The notes beneath the pieces are model-generated. The model saw nothing but the letters and a program-made list of their open reading frames with translations, was not told where the DNA came from and ran no database searches. Positions 6,415 to 7,412 of a DNA stretch of 7,412 nt are shown one piece after another. Position numbers and translations under genes: made by a program. Position 1 is the first letter of the stretch, and every line of letters begins with the position of its first letter. Source of the stretch: UBA1738 sp045658645 (GTDB lineage Bacteria; Bacillota; Clostridia; UBA1381); contig JAZOVJ010000058.1 of the NCBI GenBank assembly GCA_045658645.1, forward strand, positions 1 to 7,412, read 5' to 3'.

Positions 6415-7250
6415 GAGATAAAATTTTAAAACTGGCAGAGGAACAAAAAATCTCTGCTGTGGGAATTTGCAAAGCAAGTGAATATATAAAAAGAACAGAG
6501 GGGCTTTCTAAAAAAGCCTCTTTTTGTGCGGAAGATAAAGGTTTAACAGATACTGCCGAAAGCATAATTGTCTGTGCCTTTTCCTATTATAATGGTGAGG
6601 AAAAAGGCAATATATCACGATATGCGCAAGGTGTGGATTATCATTTGGTAGCACAGGAAAAGATGCGACCGGTTTGTGACTACTTGACAGAAAACGGATA
6701 TTCTGCCCAATCATTTGCGGATACGGGCGCTTTGAATGAACGTATTCTGGCAAACCTTTCGGGAATTGCGTTTTTTGGAAAAAACCAAATGGCAATAAAC
6801 AAAGATTTGGGTAGTTATTTCTTTATAGGATATATTATCACGGATTGCGAACTCCCGACAGACAGCCCTGATGGTTCGGAGTGTAGCGGTTGTGGAAAAT
6901 GCATTGAGGCGTGCCCTTTGGGTGCGCTTTCAAAGGACGGTTTTTGCGAGGTGAAATGCCTTTCATACATAACCCAGAAAAAAGGCGAGCTTTCAGAAGA
7001 AGAGAAATCGGCGATAAAAAAATCAAAAACAATCTGGGGCTGTGATATCTGTCAGGAGGTCTGCCCACATAATAGGGGATTAGCCATAACGCCGATTAAG
7101 GAGTTCAAGGAAAACCTGATTATCAATTTGGAAATTGATGAAAGCTTATCGAACAAAGAGTTTAAAAGATTGTATGGAAACAGGGCGTTTTCGTGGCGTG
7201 GAAAACAGGTTTTGCTACGTAATTTAAAAATTGTCAAAGGTGATATATAA
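6411..7250 (+). CDS. queG: Epoxyqueuosine reductase QueG, short form
   Basis: QueG catalyses the last step of queuosine synthesis, the cobalamin-dependent reduction of epoxyqueuosine to queuosine at position 34 of tRNAs with GUN anticodons, using two [4Fe-4S] clusters. The N-terminal DUF1730-type region (about 1-145) contains NISRYAQGVDYH (67-78), FADTGALNER (102-111) with the probable catalytic Asp104, and FFGKNQMAI with GSYFFIG (121-140). The ferredoxin-like part has CSGCGKCIEACP (158-169), Cys183 in CLSYIT, and CDICQEVCPHN (211-221), so all eight cluster cysteines are present. The 279 residues end shortly after RGKQVLLRNLKI. The C-terminal HEAT-like region found in longer enzymes such as B. 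subtilis QueG (about 386 residues) is absent. This seems a natural short form, since no frameshift is visible. The start overlaps the trxA stop as ATGA. No other queuosine gene is nearby. Confidence 0.92.
   Translation: MRDKILKLAEEQKISAVGICKASEYIKRTEGLSKKASFCAEDKGLTDTAESIIVCAFSYYNGEEKGNISRYAQGVDYHLVAQEKMRPVCDYLTENGYSAQSFADTGALNERILANLSGIAFFGKNQMAINKDLGSYFFIGYIITDCELPTDSPDGSECSGCGKCIEACPLGALSKDGFCEVKCLSYITQKKGELSEEEKSAIKKSKTIWGCDICQEVCPHNRGLAITPIKEFKENLIINLEIDESLSNKEFKRLYGNRAFSWRGKQVLLRNLKIVKGDI
6497..6523 (+). terminator. Terminator-like hairpin inside the queG coding region
   Basis: Within codons 29-38 of queG, AGAGGGGCTTT (6497-6507) can pair with AAAGCCTCTTT (6513-6523) around a CTAAA loop. 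This gives 11 pairs including two G-T wobbles; the strongest part is GGGGCTTT with AAAGCCTC. A run of five T follows at 6521-6525. The form is that of an intrinsic terminator, but it lies in a translated gene, so ribosomes would normally keep it open. Function is uncertain. Confidence 0.35.
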
Positions 7251-7257
7251 TAGGAAG

Positions 7258-7298
7258 AAAAAAGTTTTTTAAAAAAAATTAAAAAAAGTTTAAAAAAA
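7258..7298. promoter_or_regulatory. Phased A-tracts upstream of a strong promoter (UP-element-like)
   Basis: A and T runs occur at 7258-7263 (A6), 7265-7270 (T6), 7271-7278 (A8), 7281-7287 (A7) and 7292-7298 (A7). The last three start 10 and 11 bp apart, close to one helical turn, so they should bend the DNA. The tracts end 3 nt before a -35 element, where an UP element contacted by the RNA polymerase alpha subunit would lie. None of the T runs is preceded by a GC-rich stem, so this stretch is not a convincing terminator for queG. Confidence 0.6.
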
Positions 7299-7301
7299 GT
7301 G

Positions 7302-7330
7302 TTGACAAACGAAAATGAATGTGGTAATAT
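7302..7330 (+). promoter_or_regulatory. Strong promoter, probably of an rRNA operon
   Basis: A perfect TTGACA (7302-7307) is followed after 17 bp by TAATAT (7325-7330, four of six matches to TATAAT). An overlapping TATATA at 7328-7333 would be too far from the -35. Transcription would begin near 7336-7337. The A-tracts upstream and the leader downstream fit a ribosomal RNA operon promoter. Confidence 0.75.
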
Positions 7331-7336
7331 ATAAAA

Positions 7337-7412
7337 GCTGTCGCTTTTGACAGCGCTGAACATTGAAAAATAAACAGTGCAGAGTTCTTGTCAGTGAACC
7401 AAGAGTTCACAA
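7337..7412 (+). ncRNA. Probable 5' leader of a 16S rRNA precursor, cut by the window edge
   Basis: The predicted transcript opens with a hairpin: GCTGTC (7337-7342) pairs with GACAGC (7349-7354). The stretch 7357-7376, containing GAACATTGAAAAATAAACA, matches the boxA-like element of Firmicutes rRNA leaders (form CTTTGAAAACTGAACA), which helps antitermination. Next, GTGAAC (7394-7399) pairs with GTTCAC (7405-7410). An alternative stem can join GAGTTCTTG to CAAGAGTTC nearby. No start of mature 16S rRNA (GAGTTTGAT-type sequence) is in the window, so the assignment rests on the leader and promoter alone. Confidence 0.6.

Noticed and set aside
7258..7270. AAAAAA-G-TTTTTT as an intrinsic terminator for queG
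   Set aside because: The stem has no GC pairs and a single-base loop, so it cannot form a stable RNA hairpin; it fits better as part of the bent A-tract region.
7052..7363. Minus-strand open frame (103 codons) spanning the queG end and the rRNA promoter
   Set aside because: Its Phe/Leu/Lys-rich composition comes from reading the A-tracts in reverse, and it would cross a strong promoter and the queG cluster region.
1..7412. Hidden defence system, mobile element, CRISPR array or tRNA gene
   Set aside because: No integrase, transposase, terminal inverted repeats, direct-repeat arrays, defence-type proteins or cloverleaf structures were found. All sizeable coding regions belong to core functions except two small unknowns.

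Overview
The window looks like chromosomal DNA of an anaerobic, endospore-forming member of the Clostridia (Firmicutes). The grounds are a stage II sporulation protein E gene, strong GGAGG-type ribosome binding sites, TTG starts, AT-rich intergenic regions with good vegetative (sigma-A-like) promoters, and a Firmicutes-type rRNA-operon leader at the right edge. I see no mobile element, CRISPR array, defence cassette or prophage gene. Genus and species cannot be read from the sequence.

Left block (1-1740): the 3' two-thirds of spoIIE on the plus strand, entering from outside the window. It is followed after 3 nt by a 68-codon gene of unknown function with a TTG start. A perfect 12-bp hairpin with A and T tracts on both sides closes this block. 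The same hairpin terminates the operon that arrives from the other strand.

Minus-strand block (3394-1737): an Lrp/AsnC-type regulator and a class I aminotransferase overlap by ATGA. The pair resembles the Lrp-type regulator/alanine transaminase pair (alaR-alaT, formerly yugG-yugH) of Bacillus subtilis, so the regulator probably senses an amino acid and controls its own operon. A 13-bp palindrome lies on the -35 region of its predicted promoter.

Plus-strand operon (3507-7250): from a strong predicted promoter run hflX (ribosome-splitting GTPase), a YigZ/IMPACT-family gene, a lipoprotein of unknown function, trxA (thioredoxin) and a short-form queG (epoxyqueuosine reductase). Joints are a 4-nt TTGA overlap, 16 nt, 12 nt and a 4-nt ATGA overlap, so this is probably one transcript. 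Several members touch ribosome or tRNA function and redox or stress, but a joint pathway is only an inference. A terminator-like hairpin lies inside the first 40 codons of queG.

Right edge (7251-7412): no gene. It holds helically phased A-tracts, a strong promoter and a leader with hairpins and a boxA-like element typical of Firmicutes rRNA operons. A 16S rRNA gene probably begins just beyond the window. No convincing intrinsic terminator separates queG from this promoter.

Overall this is mostly ordinary core-genome content. The less explained items are the spoIIE-linked small gene, the lipoprotein, the candidate Lrp operator, the hairpin inside queG, and the unterminated junction with the putative rRNA operon.
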